Assembly (NCBI RefSeq): GCF_003991205.1
Contig: NZ_RXOZ01000034.1
Coordinates: 1-64,000, forward strand
DNA length: 64,000 bases
Origin: Georgenia sp. SYP-B2076
Lineage (GTDB): Bacteria > Actinomycetota > Actinomycetes > Actinomycetales > Actinomycetaceae
Direction of reading: 5' to 3'
Of this stretch, positions 25,384 to 34,135 are shown piece by piece. The notes beneath the pieces were generated by a model. It worked only from the letters and a program-made list of their open reading frames with translations. It was not told where the DNA came from and did not search any database. How positions within the stretch are numbered: the stretch's first letter is position 1; each line of letters opens with the position of its first letter. A program made the position numbers and the translations under genes.

Positions 25384-26799
25384 TCATGGGTGCTGTCTTG
25401 CCGGGACGCGGTCCACGGTCGCCCCCCGACGTCCCGCGGCATCGAGCGCGACAAGACGTCCGAAAACGGCGCCCTTGCCCAGCGACGTGCCCGTCATGTA
25501 GGCGGCGCCGTGGAATCCCCCAGTAACCTCCCCGACGGCGTACAGACCCTCGATGATCTCGCCATCGATGTCGACCACCGCGCCGCGAGGGCTGATCGTG
25601 ATCCCGCAGTAGGTGGTGGTCATGAGCGACTTCGCCGGATAGGCGTAGAAGGGCGCCTCGCTGATCGGGGTGAGCTCGCCGACGCCGTTGCACAGGGCCG
25701 TGCGCCCGACCTCGTCCTCACCCTGGCCGGCAATCGCCGTGTTGTACCGGGCCACCGTTTCCGCCAGCCCGGCCGGGTCGATGCCGGCGACCTCGGCGAG
25801 CTCCTCAATGGAGCCGGCCTCGTATACGTGGCCGATCTCCTCGAGGGTGTCGATGTCCTTCAGCGGCACCCCGCGGTGGGACTGGGCGCGAACCCGGGCG
25901 TCGAAGATCTCGAAGCCGAGTCCCTCCGGCTGCCCGAGGACCACGCGCCCCAGGGTCTTGTAGTCCTGCGACTCGTCCACGAACCGCTTCCCGGCGCGGT
26001 TCACGATGATGGCGCCCATGTAGTAGGCAGTGAGGAGCTCGTGGAACTCCTCCCCCGTGTCGGGGTGCGAGCCGTAGGTGCCGGAGACGAAGGACATGTC
26101 CGCCATGCCCGCGCCCAGCTTCCACGCCATCTTCAGGCCGTCGCCGGTGTTGCCCTTTCCGCCGTACGGGATGGCCGCGAGCTGCTCGGGCGCGAAGGTC
26201 TTCAGCAGGTCCGTGCCGCGCGAGAATCCGCCAGAGGCCAGGACGACGCCGCCGCGTCCGGTGAACAGCCTCTCACCGTTCGGGGTCTGGGCACCGACAC
26301 CGGTGACCGTGCCCACGCCGTCGCGCACCAGCCGCACCGCCCGGTGCTCCAGGCGCGTCTCGCCGCCGGCCGCGGTGAAGTCCCGGTGCAGCGTCGCGAG
26401 CACCTCCTTGATGACCGAGTTGTGGCTTCGGCGGGCGGACTGTCCCGAGCTGATCTCGACCTCGCGGAACTCCACGCCGTGGGCCTTTAGCCAGCGGTAG
26501 GTCTGCTCCTGGTTGTCCAGGTAGGTCTGCAGCAGGGCCCGGTCGTTGAGGTACTCCCCCACCTCGAGCAAGTCCCGAAGGAACAGCTCGGCCGAGTCCT
26601 CCACACCTGCAGCAGATTGTTCCTCGGTCCCGGAGAACGCGAACCAGCCCCCGCTCATCGCCGACGAACCGCCCAGCGTGTCCGTCTTCTCCAGCAGGAC
26701 GACGGACAGTCCAGCTTCCGCCGCCGTGGTCGCCGCCGTCTGGCCGGCGATACCAGAACCCACGATGACTAGGTCGAACACGTGCTCTGTCGCGGTCAT
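25384..26799 (-). CDS. FAD-dependent oxidoreductase, fumarate/urocanate-reductase-type flavoprotein
   Basis: 471 residues. Seen: the FAD site FDLVIVGSGIAGQTAATTAA near residue 8, EKTDTLGGSSAMSGGWFAFS, a central cap region, an Arg-rich substrate-site-like stretch, and the C-terminal GLYAVGEVTGGFHGAAYMTG then GTSLGKGAVFGR. These are hallmarks of the FAD_binding_2 flavoprotein family that oxidises or reduces activated C=C bonds. ATG 26799 is preceded only by a weak ribosome site. It is divergent from the P450 gene and probably acts in the same oxidative pathway; the substrate is unknown. Confidence 0.85.
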   Translation of the reverse strand: MTATEHVFDLVIVGSGIAGQTAATTAAEAGLSVVLLEKTDTLGGSSAMSGGWFAFSGTEEQSAAGVEDSAELFLRDLLEVGEYLNDRALLQTYLDNQEQTYRWLKAHGVEFREVEISSGQSARRSHNSVIKEVLATLHRDFTAAGGETRLEHRAVRLVRDGVGTVTGVGAQTPNGERLFTGRGGVVLASGGFSRGTDLLKTFAPEQLAAIPYGGKGNTGDGLKMAWKLGAGMADMSFVSGTYGSHPDTGEEFHELLTAYYMGAIIVNRAGKRFVDESQDYKTLGRVVLGQPEGLGFEIFDARVRAQSHRGVPLKDIDTLEEIGHVYEAGSIEELAEVAGIDPAGLAETVARYNTAIAGQGEDEVGRTALCNGVGELTPISEAPFYAYPAKSLMTTTYCGITISPRGAVVDIDGEIIEGLYAVGEVTGGFHGAAYMTGTSLGKGAVFGRLVALDAAGRRGATVDRVPARQHP

Positions 26800-27124
26800 G
26801 CCACGCGCTCGCCGGAGGAGCGGGAGGAACTGTCTGAAACCGTTGCGCGGATTGCCCGACCGCGCCCCCGCCAACTGCTGGTCATCAAGGACTCCTTCGT
26901 CAGATGAGGTCGTGTGGTGGGGCCCGCCTACTCCGGCACGGACGCAGTGACCGCCATCCACTCCGCCGGATCGAACTCTCGGCCGGCGACCGAACAAGCC
27001 CGACCGTACATTTCCGACCTCCACCGACACGGCTGCTTTTCACCGTGAGGAAAGCCCTGGCAATCGCCCGTCCCCGACCGGAAAGTGAGGGTCATCAGCG
27101 TCGATTGCACTAAGGAGCCTCGCC
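26800..27124. other. Divergent promoter region between flavoprotein and P450 genes
   Basis: No gene recognised. It must hold both promoters, but no convincing -35/-10 pair or operator could be fixed. A short in-frame tail at about 26820-26905 (+ strand, ending SFVR-stop) could be a gene remnant but is too short to name. Confidence 0.4.
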
Positions 27125-28366
27125 ATGAGCCTGGACAGCCCAGAACGAACCTTGACCTTTCCTCTCGCCAAGCCTGAGGGTGACCCGCTGGGGCAGCCGG
27201 CCGAGTTCGCAGAGCTCCGGAGTAAGTGCCCCGTCTCCCGAGTCGACCACTGGGACGGCACCAGGCCCTGGCTCATCACTCGGTACGACGACTGCAAGAC
27301 TGCAGCGCTGAGCCACGACCACCTCAGCAACAACCCCGAGTTCGCCGGGTACCCCTCGGGTAGCCCCGCCCTCGCCGCGACGATCGACAAGGAGCGCAAC
27401 CTCCGCACGATGGACCCGCCGGAGCAGCTGACCGAGAAGGCGATGATCCAGCGCGGGCTCTCGCGCCGCGCCGTCGAGAAGATCCGACCGGTCGTGCGCG
27501 CGTACGCGCAAGAGCTCGTCGACGACTTTGATCCCTCGGGCGTGGTGGACGTCGTCGACAGGTACACCCGCTTCATCCCGGGCTACGCGATCTGCGAGCT
27601 GCTCGGAGTGCCGTACGACGATCGTGACTTCTTCGCGGAGCAGGGCGCCCTGTTCCTCTCCGGGGACTCGACCGCCGAGGTCGCGGCCGCGGCCGGCGAG
27701 AAGCTGACGGCCTACCTCGAGGGTCTCGTCCAGGCCAAGATCGACGCTCCCACCGATGACATGCTCGGTCACCTGGTCTCCAAGCACCTCCTCAAGGGTG
27801 CCATCACGCGTGACCAGGTGATCGGCTATGCGCGCATGCTGCTGGCGGGAGGATTCGAGTCCACCGCGAACGCGATGGCGCTGAGCATCCTCGCGCTGCT
27901 GGACAACCGCGACCAGCTGGCGGATTTCGTCGAGAATCTCTCCGACCGCCAGTACGTCGCCAACGCGGTGAACGAGCTCTTGCGGTTCACCTCCCCCAAC
28001 CAGACGTCCCAGCGGCGGGCGGTCAAGGCCGAGATCACCATCGGGGACCAGCTGCTCTCCGTCGGGGACGGCGCCATCATCGCTAACGCCTCGGCCAACA
28101 AGGACGAGACGAAGTTCCCCGACCCGGAGAAGCTCGACCTGCGCCGCGCGAATGCCGCGGACCACCTCGCGTTCGGGTTCGGCCCCCACCAGTGCATCGG
28201 GCAGCTCCTGGCCCGCGCTGAGCTCGAGGAGTCTCTCGAGGTCCTCTTCGCGGCCTGGCCGAAGATGACGCGGGCGACTCCCATCGAAGAGATCCCCGTG
28301 GGTGGGCCCCACGAGATCACGTTCCGCATCCGTCAGCTGGACGTGGCGCTCAACCCGACGGTGTAG
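27125..28366 (+). CDS. Cytochrome P450 monooxygenase
   Basis: 413-residue soluble bacterial P450. Seen: the I-helix AGGFESTAN, the K-helix ExxR in NELLRF, and the haem-binding loop FGFGPHQCIGQLLARAELE with the Cys ligand. The acid-alcohol pair that delivers protons to O2 reads Glu-Ser instead of the usual Asp/Glu-Thr; a hydroxyl is still present. The nearby reductase (30400) is the likely electron donor. ATG 27125 follows AAGGAGCCTCGCC. Class and substrate are not determined; the cassette suggests hydroxylation or O-dealkylation of a carboxylate or aromatic. Confidence 0.93.
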   Translation: MSLDSPERTLTFPLAKPEGDPLGQPAEFAELRSKCPVSRVDHWDGTRPWLITRYDDCKTAALSHDHLSNNPEFAGYPSGSPALAATIDKERNLRTMDPPEQLTEKAMIQRGLSRRAVEKIRPVVRAYAQELVDDFDPSGVVDVVDRYTRFIPGYAICELLGVPYDDRDFFAEQGALFLSGDSTAEVAAAAGEKLTAYLEGLVQAKIDAPTDDMLGHLVSKHLLKGAITRDQVIGYARMLLAGGFESTANAMALSILALLDNRDQLADFVENLSDRQYVANAVNELLRFTSPNQTSQRRAVKAEITIGDQLLSVGDGAIIANASANKDETKFPDPEKLDLRRANAADHLAFGFGPHQCIGQLLARAELEESLEVLFAAWPKMTRATPIEEIPVGGPHEITFRIRQLDVALNPTV

Positions 28367-28388
28367 CCGGCGCCAGAGTCGCGAGTCG

Positions 28389-28412
28389 GGCCCCGGGCGA
28401 GAGCCCGGGGCC
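28389..28412 (+). terminator. Terminator of the P450 gene
   Basis: Perfect 10-bp stem GGCCCCGGGC (28389-28398) with GCCCGGGGCC (28403-28412), GAGA tetraloop, followed by GGACTGTTTG. Confidence 0.8.
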
Positions 28413-28514
28413 GGACTGTTTGCTTCCCAGGCATGGGTTCGCACGGTCGTGGCGTCCGTCTCCGGGCGCGTTGTGCGCGCTCCGGTCGACGATGACTGCG
28501 CGCATACAACAGAT

Positions 28515-28546
28515 GGCGGCAACGGCCCTCCCGGGCCGTTGCCGCC
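28515..28546. terminator. Second hairpin, probably bidirectional terminator for P450 and IclR genes
   Basis: Perfect 14-bp stem GGCGGCAACGGCCC (28515-28528) with 28533-28546 and a TCCC tetraloop, between convergent genes. Confidence 0.8.
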
Positions 28547-28576
28547 ACCTCTCAGCTGCTACCGCGCCACTCGGCG

Positions 28577-29356
28577 TCAGACGGAAGCGGCCAGTTGGAC
28601 CTCTCGGTGCTGGAAGAGGTCCGCCTCGATCCTGTTGCGCGCGCCGATAACCCTGCCGATGAGGCCGTTGCGCACGTGCGCCTCGAACCGCTTGGACGGG
28701 CTCGCGACAGCCAGCGCCCCCACCCAACCGTCGTGCCCCTGCAGCGCAACGCCAACGCCACAGATACCCCGCTCAGCGGACTGCACGTTCGCGGCGAAGC
28801 CCTGGCGCCGGATGAGGCTGAGCTCACGCAGCAGCCCTGCAATGTCCACGGTGTGCTCCTCCGCGCGGAATAGGCGCGCCACGCTCACCTCATCCAACAG
28901 CGCCAGCATCGCCTTCCCGCCGGCCGTCTTGTACGCCGGGAGCACGGCGCCGCGGCGGTCCCCCACACAAGACGTGTGGCGCCCTTCCACCGTGCTCAGG
29001 AACCGGACGTCCAGCCCCACACGGATCATCAGGCTGACCGACTCCCCTGTCTCAGCGGCCAACTCATCCATGTACGGGCGGACGGCGTTCTTGACCGACA
29101 GCGCCGCCGTCGGGGCTGCCGCCTTGGCACCGAAAGCCGGGCCGGCAAAGTAGCGACGCCCGTCGTTCTGCACGGCGTAGCCGCGGTACACGAGCATGGA
29201 CAGGAGGCGATGCGCCGTCGACGGCGAGACGTCAAGCTCGTGCGCAGCGTCGAGAAGCCGGATCGAGCCCGTGTCCCGGAGCAGCTGGAGGAGCTGCAGG
29301 ACCTTGTCCACGGACCCGAGGACGTACGCTGGCTTCTGGTAAAGATTGTTCTCCAC
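28577..29356 (-). CDS. IclR-family transcriptional regulator
   Basis: 259 residues. Seen: winged helix VDKVLQLLQLLRDTGSIRLL with ELDVSPSTAHRLLSMLVYRGY, and a C-terminal effector domain with AGGKAMLALLDEV and CGVGVALQGHDGWVGALAV. It sits between the P450 and its reductase gene, transcribed with the reductase but separated from it, and probably controls the cassette. I chose GTG 29356 since AAGGA lies seven bases upstream; ATG 29362 overlaps that site and GTG 29383 has no ribosome site. Confidence 0.87.
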   Translation of the reverse strand: MENNLYQKPAYVLGSVDKVLQLLQLLRDTGSIRLLDAAHELDVSPSTAHRLLSMLVYRGYAVQNDGRRYFAGPAFGAKAAAPTAALSVKNAVRPYMDELAAETGESVSLMIRVGLDVRFLSTVEGRHTSCVGDRRGAVLPAYKTAGGKAMLALLDEVSVARLFRAEEHTVDIAGLLRELSLIRRQGFAANVQSAERGICGVGVALQGHDGWVGALAVASPSKRFEAHVRNGLIGRVIGARNRIEADLFQHREVQLAASV

Positions 29357-29413
29357 GGTCATTCCTTCTCGCGGCGTTGACACAGGTTGCTTCGGTGCGC
29401 TGATCGGACCGGG

Positions 29414-30400
29414 CTAGAGATCGAGCACCAGGCGGGGGCAGCGGGCTCGCGAGACGCAGATCATCATCGTTTCGCAGCTGGCGCGCTCGTCCTCGTCGAG
29501 TAGCGAGTCACGGTGGTCCGGTTCGCCGTCGATCACGTCGGTCTCGCAGGTGCCGCAAGTTCCGGCGCGGCACTGGGACTCGACGTAGATGCCGGCGTCC
29601 TCGACCACCTCGAGCACGGAGCGCCCGACGGGCACCGTCAGCTCGAGCCCCGAGCGCTCCAGGACCACCTCGAACTCGTGGTCCTCGACTGACGGGTCGA
29701 GCTCCTTCGGCACGAACCGTTCCACGTGCAGGCGCGGTGCTGAGTCGCCGGTGCAGAGCACCTCGAGGGCGCCGAGCAGGCCCGCCGGGCCGCAGCTGTA
29801 GATCTGCGTGGACGGGCTGCACGCACTGACGAGGCGGGCGAGGTCCAGCAGGCCGGTCTCATCCTGCGGGTGGAGTGCGACCAGGTCTCCGTAGAGAGCC
29901 TGCAGCTCGTCACGGAAGGCCATCGAGCTCTGCGTGCGCCCACCGTAGACCAGGCGCCACGGTGTCCCGCTCGCCTGCGCCGCCCGGAGCATGGGCAGGA
30001 TGGGAGTGATGCCGATGCCGCCGGCGATGAAGAGATACTCCTCGGCCGGCGCGAGGCTGAAATGGTTGCGGGGCCCGCGGACCTCGACGATGTCGCCGAC
30101 GGCCAGGTCCTCGTGGACGTGGCGCGACCCACCCTTGCCGTCGGGCTCGCGCAGCACCGCCACCTCCCAGTAAGGAGCGTCAGGATCGCCGCAGAGCGAG
30201 TACTGGCGGACGAGGTCCGGCCCGAGGCGCAGGTCGATGTGCGCGCCCGGCTCCCACGTGGGAAAAGGCTCGCCGACCGGATCCAGGACGAGACGGATGG
30301 TATCGGCCGCTACAGGCTCCTTCGCCACCACCCGGGCGTCGAGGGTCACCTCGACGGATCGGTCGGTTCGTCGCGCCGTGGCAACGCTGCCAACTGACAT
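29414..30400 (-). CDS. Phthalate-dioxygenase-reductase-type oxidoreductase (FMN/NAD/[2Fe-2S])
   Basis: 328 residues in three modules: an N-terminal flavin domain (AHIDLRLG, RQYSLCGDP binds FMN), an NAD(P)H domain (FIAGGIGITPILPMLRAAQ, YSCGPAGLLGAL), and a C-terminal plant-type [2Fe-2S] ferredoxin with Cys ligands in CRAGTCGTCETDV plus a fourth Cys in MMICVSR. It passes electrons from NAD(P)H to an oxygenase, here most simply the P450 at 27125; PDR-type partners for P450s are known but less common than for Rieske oxygenases. ATG 30400 with AGGGAG seven bases upstream. No Rieske oxygenase is in the window. Confidence 0.92.
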   Translation of the reverse strand: MSVGSVATARRTDRSVEVTLDARVVAKEPVAADTIRLVLDPVGEPFPTWEPGAHIDLRLGPDLVRQYSLCGDPDAPYWEVAVLREPDGKGGSRHVHEDLAVGDIVEVRGPRNHFSLAPAEEYLFIAGGIGITPILPMLRAAQASGTPWRLVYGGRTQSSMAFRDELQALYGDLVALHPQDETGLLDLARLVSACSPSTQIYSCGPAGLLGALEVLCTGDSAPRLHVERFVPKELDPSVEDHEFEVVLERSGLELTVPVGRSVLEVVEDAGIYVESQCRAGTCGTCETDVIDGEPDHRDSLLDEDERASCETMMICVSRARCPRLVLDL

Positions 30401-30585
30401 TGATCTGCTCCCTACATGTTCGGAACGACGCCGGATCGTCCTGCGTCACCGTGCGAGTGGGGCTCGCGCGACCTTGCCTCATTCGCGAGGCCCCACTTCG
30501 ACGTCGATCGCCACCAGATACCTGGAGCAATCGGTCGAACCAAGACAATGAAGCCACACGGAGTGTGTCTTGCACAACATGACGC

Positions 30586-30597
30586 TAGGGTTGTTCT
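30586..30597 (+). promoter_or_regulatory. Leaderless -10 box of the IclR gene at 30598
   Basis: TAGGGT (30586-30591) followed by six bases and the GTG start. The segment TTGCACAAC...GTTGTTCTGTGC (about 30570-30602) overlaps it and carries ACAAC/GTTGT inverted halves, a possible IclR-type autoregulatory site. Confidence 0.55.
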
Positions 30598-31380
30598 GTG
30601 CAGCACAACACTGACCCGTACGCCGTCCAGTCGGTGGACCGCGCTCTGATGCTCCTGACGCTGGTGTCAGCCCGTGGCGAGCTGGGCGTGCACGACGCCG
30701 CCCGCGCTCTGAACGTCGCCGCCTCGACGACGCACCGGCTGCTCTCGACCATGGCGTTCCGTGGCTACGTCATCCAGGGTGAGGACCGTCTCTACCGCCC
30801 CGGGCCGCGGATCCTCGGCCCGCGGGTGGAGGAACGCATCCCTCACCTCATCCGGATCGTCCGCCCGTTTCTCCAGGACCTGAACGCGACCGTCCAGGAG
30901 ACGGTCCACCTCCTGATCCTGTCCGGGCAGGAGGTCAAGCTGCTGGACGGCTTCGAGAGCCACCACAACCTGCGCGTCACCCTGCGGACCGGCACCTCCG
31001 TACCGGCCCACGCCGCGGCTGCCGGCAAGGCGGTGCTCGCCGAGATGGATCCCCGCACCGTCGTGGCGCTGTACGCCGAGGGCGTACCCCCGAGCGCCGG
31101 CAATGGCCCCGGGTCGGTGACGGAGATCCTCGCCGCGCTCGGGGAGGTCCGTCAGCGCCAGTACGGGCTCAACGAGGAGGAGGTCGAACCGGGGGTCGGC
31201 GCCCTGGGAGCGTCGATCAGCCTCCCTGAGAGGGACCTGCATGCGGGGCTCTCGATCGCTGCACCGACGGTGCGCTTCGACCGATCGATCGCGGAGAAGC
31301 ATGGGCAGGCCCTGCTACGCACGTGCGAGCTCGTCCGCGCCGAGCTGCGCAGCGCATGGGACAACGAACCCTCGAGCTGA
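30598..31380 (+). CDS. IclR-family transcriptional regulator
   Basis: 260 residues: SVDRALMLLTLVSARGELGV and AARALNVAASTTHRLLSTMAF form the winged helix; the effector domain contains HAAAAGKAVLAEMDP and VGALGASISLPERDLHAGLSIAAP. Divergent from the reductase gene (197 bases apart), so it probably regulates the reductase and itself. GTG 30598 appears to be leaderless. This is the third IclR gene of the window, and the second in this cassette. Confidence 0.87.
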   Translation: MQHNTDPYAVQSVDRALMLLTLVSARGELGVHDAARALNVAASTTHRLLSTMAFRGYVIQGEDRLYRPGPRILGPRVEERIPHLIRIVRPFLQDLNATVQETVHLLILSGQEVKLLDGFESHHNLRVTLRTGTSVPAHAAAAGKAVLAEMDPRTVVALYAEGVPPSAGNGPGSVTEILAALGEVRQRQYGLNEEEVEPGVGALGASISLPERDLHAGLSIAAPTVRFDRSIAEKHGQALLRTCELVRAELRSAWDNEPSS

Positions 31381-31526
31381 CCCACCGGCCGACCTTCGAA
31401 CTGTCCACCGGCACGCTCAGGGCGCGGGCCGCCGTCGGGGTTTCCGCGCACGGGAAGTCCCGCCCGTCGGGTCCTGCGCCGTTGTTAGCGTCGCGAGATC
31501 TGTTGGACGCGCGAAGGGACCGCCCG

Positions 31527-32462
31527 TTGTTCAATCCATACCCGATGATGTTCCACCCCACGCTGGTCGTCGAGGACCTGGAGGATGCGGCCCGATGGTT
31601 CCGCCGCGTGTTCGGCCGACGCGCGGTGCGGTGGGAGGACAAGTTCGACCTCGCCGTGCTCAACCCGGACTACCCGATCAACTACTCCTACTTCTTCGTG
31701 GTCGGTGACGTGAGCCTCGACGTCCTGTGCCCGTCCCTGCTGAAGCTGCCGGGCGACCGCAGCGCGTCCGTCTACCGCGAGGGTGCGGGCCTGGTCGACA
31801 TCGCCTGGTACACCGACCACATCGAGGACGTCGCACGCGACCTGGAGCGCAACGGCTTCCGCACCCGGGACCAGGAAGGCAACATCATCCACGACGGCGA
31901 CGTGCCACCGTCCAACCTGGTCTGGGACTGCCCCATGATCTGGACGCTGCCGGAGGACACGGGGCTGACCTACGAGTTCTACCGGATGGGCCGGCGGCAC
32001 TGGCCCAAGTACTCCCAGCTCGCCGACCCGCGCCTCGACCCCGCATGGCGGCCCGACGTCGTCTCCCCCGAGGATCCGCTGGGCATCATCACCAGCGCCC
32101 ACCACACCGTGCTGACCCACGACCGCGAGCGCGCGCTCCGTTTGTTCGTGGAGGTCCTGGGCGGGCAGATCCTCGGCGAGGGGTACAGCGAGCGCCTGGA
32201 CGCCGAATTCGTGGAGGTCTTGTACGCGAAGTCCGTCATGCGGTTCGCGACGCCGCGGACGCAGCCGATCCGCGACGTCATCTCGGGTGAGGACACCCTG
32301 GCCGACCAGTACGTCGGCATCACCTTCCGTGTGACCGACCTCGACGCCGTGGCCGGACACCTGGCCGGGCAGGACATCGAGTTCTCCCGATCCGCCGAGG
32401 GCATCCACACGGTGCCGGCAGGCTCATTCGGAGCCGTGTGGGGGTTCACCCAGGCCAGCTGA
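31527..32462 (+). CDS. Two-domain VOC (glyoxalase/extradiol dioxygenase fold) protein
   Basis: 311 residues with two vicinal-oxygen-chelate domains: MMFHPTLVVEDLEDAARWFR begins domain 1 and SAHHTVLTHDRERALRLFVE begins domain 2. Candidate metal ligands are the His residues of FHPTLVV and HHTVLTH and Glu residues such as in TYEFYRMG. The fold covers ring-cleaving dioxygenases, glyoxalases and isomerases, so the reaction is open; within this cassette ring cleavage or isomerisation of an oxidised intermediate is plausible. I chose TTG 31527 because GAAGGGA precedes it; the internal ATG 31545 has no ribosome site. Confidence 0.8.
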   Translation: MFNPYPMMFHPTLVVEDLEDAARWFRRVFGRRAVRWEDKFDLAVLNPDYPINYSYFFVVGDVSLDVLCPSLLKLPGDRSASVYREGAGLVDIAWYTDHIEDVARDLERNGFRTRDQEGNIIHDGDVPPSNLVWDCPMIWTLPEDTGLTYEFYRMGRRHWPKYSQLADPRLDPAWRPDVVSPEDPLGIITSAHHTVLTHDRERALRLFVEVLGGQILGEGYSERLDAEFVEVLYAKSVMRFATPRTQPIRDVISGEDTLADQYVGITFRVTDLDAVAGHLAGQDIEFSRSAEGIHTVPAGSFGAVWGFTQAS

Positions 32463-32494
32463 GGTTGGTCGCGCGAGAACCCCGCGCGAGGCCA

Positions 32495-32555
32495 CCGGAC
32501 AGACACGACTGCGGCTTACCCGGCACGACGCCAGGTAAACCGCAGTGCCGTCCGG
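32495..32555. terminator. Bidirectional terminator between VOC and SnoaL-like genes
   Basis: ACTGCGGCTTACC (32508-32520) pairs with GGTAAACCGCAGT (32534-32546) with one mismatch, and CCGGAC (32495-32500) pairs with GTCCGG (32550-32555), forming one long stem between convergent genes. Confidence 0.75.
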
Positions 32556-32614
32556 TCTACGTGTGGTGGACGTTTCGGCGTCGCGCCAGGCGCGGTGAGC
32601 GCTTCGTACCCCAC

Positions 32615-33100
32615 TTACCTCGGGGCGCCGCCGGCGAACAGCGCCCCGGGGTTCTGTGTGACGTCCATCTCGGTGGCCCACAGCGCCTGCTGCTGGATCC
32701 CCCGGATCTGCGCGCCGTCGGGCGTGGCGACGAGCTGCGCCGTGTACGTCAGCCCACGAACCACGGCACGCTCCCCGGTGACGGCCACGGCGACACCGTG
32801 GAACGACACCGACGCCGTGGCACCGTCACACTCGACGACGTTGGGCACGAGGAAGTGCTGGGTGAGGTCCGCGAGCGCCACCCGCTGCACGAACCCGACG
32901 ATCCCGTCACGTCCGGTGACGGGATCACCGCCCGCGTACTCGGCCACGAGATCCTCGGTGAACAGCTCCTGGAACGCCACGAAGTCACGCCGGTCGAGGC
33001 AGTCCGCATAGCGGCCGACGACGTTCACCACGTCGTCGCGGGTGAGGGCCTCCACGGCACACTTCCCTGCGTTCTGCTGGGCGTTCGTCACGGACGTCAC
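32615..33100 (-). CDS. SnoaL/NTF2-like protein
   Basis: 161 residues with a cone-shaped NTF2/SnoaL fold: VVNVVGRYADCLDRRDFVAF, LFTEDLVAEYAGGDPVTGRD, HFLVPNVVECDGATASVSFHG and a last strand ending LWATEMD. Family members include small hydratases, isomerases, ring-hydroxylating dioxygenase beta subunits and polyketide cyclases, so the reaction cannot be named. GTG 33100 with GGGAGG four bases upstream; its first bases overlap the stop of the epimerase gene (GTGA), so it is the last gene of the TRAP operon. Confidence 0.82.
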   Translation of the reverse strand: MTSVTNAQQNAGKCAVEALTRDDVVNVVGRYADCLDRRDFVAFQELFTEDLVAEYAGGDPVTGRDGIVGFVQRVALADLTQHFLVPNVVECDGATASVSFHGVAVAVTGERAVVRGLTYTAQLVATPDGAQIRGIQQQALWATEMDVTQNPGALFAGGAPR

Positions 33101-34065
33101 GCCGCCTCCCGTGCGGTGCGCCGGAATTCGGCGATGCAGGCCTCGACCGCGGTGCGCAGGTCGTACTGCGCCTCCCACCCGAGCTCCTCCCGCAGGGCCG
33201 TCGAGTCGCAATCGACGCAGTCGAAGACCTCCATGTCCCCCACCTGCTGGTCGAACAGGATCGGCGCGCCGGTCAGCTCGGTGGCCACCCGCATCATCTG
33301 CCCGATCGTGACGTACTCACCCGTGCCCGTGTTGTAGATGGGCTGCTGGAGCGGTTTCGGGTGCAGACAGGTCTCGATGAACTGGGACGCACAGTCGACC
33401 GCGAAGATCGGGTTGATGTGGGCGTCCTCGGACCAGTACTTGCCCACATGGCCGGTGCGCCCCTCCGATGCCTCACCGATCGCGGCGAGCAGCTCCCCCA
33501 CGGCGCCGGTCTGCAGACCCAGACCATAGGTGGTCACGGGGCGCAGGCCGACGACGTCGAGCCCCTCGGCGGCGTAGCGCTGCGCCAGGAGCTCGCACAG
33601 CAGCTTGGTGGCGGAGTAGATGTCCCGGGGCGTGGGGGCATCGGTCTCGCTCATCGCGCCGCCGCGGCCTACGAGCTCCTCGTAATGATGCTTGCGGCCG
33701 TAGACGGCGGCAGTGCTCGCCCACACCACGCGCTCGACGCCCAGGCGGGTGGCGACGTCGAACACGTTGTTGGTGCCCAGGGCGTTGACCCGGAGCCCGC
33801 GGTCGGGGTCCGCCTGGACGTGCACGGAGAGCAGCGCGGCGAGGTGGATGATGCGGGTGACCCGGTGCTCGGTGACGACGGCCGCGAGCTGACCGCGGTC
33901 GCAGACGTCACCCTGGATCAGGGTGACCAGGTCGCGGATCGAGCCGATGTTCTGCTCGTTGATCCGCTGGTCGAACACCACGGCCTGGTGGCCGGCGCGG
34001 ACGAGGCCGGCCGCTACCGCTGAACCGAGCATCCCGGACCCGCCGGTGACGAGTACTGTCTCCAT
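33097..34065 (-). CDS. NAD-dependent epimerase/dehydratase (extended SDR)
   Basis: 322 residues. Seen: the nucleotide-binding VTGGSGMLGSAVAAGL, acidic residue for NAD (VFDQR), IIHLAALLSVH, Ser in STAAVYG and the catalytic YSATK. The C-terminal part carries YNTGTGEYVTIGQMM typical of sugar epimerases, but related enzymes act on other oxygenated compounds such as lactones and hydroxy-acids. ATG 34065 with AAGGAAG ribosome site. Encoded 70 bases after the TRAP binding protein, it likely processes the imported compound. Confidence 0.85.
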   Translation of the reverse strand: METVLVTGGSGMLGSAVAAGLVRAGHQAVVFDQRINEQNIGSIRDLVTLIQGDVCDRGQLAAVVTEHRVTRIIHLAALLSVHVQADPDRGLRVNALGTNNVFDVATRLGVERVVWASTAAVYGRKHHYEELVGRGGAMSETDAPTPRDIYSATKLLCELLAQRYAAEGLDVVGLRPVTTYGLGLQTGAVGELLAAIGEASEGRTGHVGKYWSEDAHINPIFAVDCASQFIETCLHPKPLQQPIYNTGTGEYVTIGQMMRVATELTGAPILFDQQVGDMEVFDCVDCDSTALREELGWEAQYDLRTAVEACIAEFRRTAREAA

Positions 34066-34135
34066 GACTTCCTTACTGATCGTGTTGCGACGGCGGGCGC
34101 CCCCGCCTGGTGCCGTCACTGGTCTGAGGGGAGCG

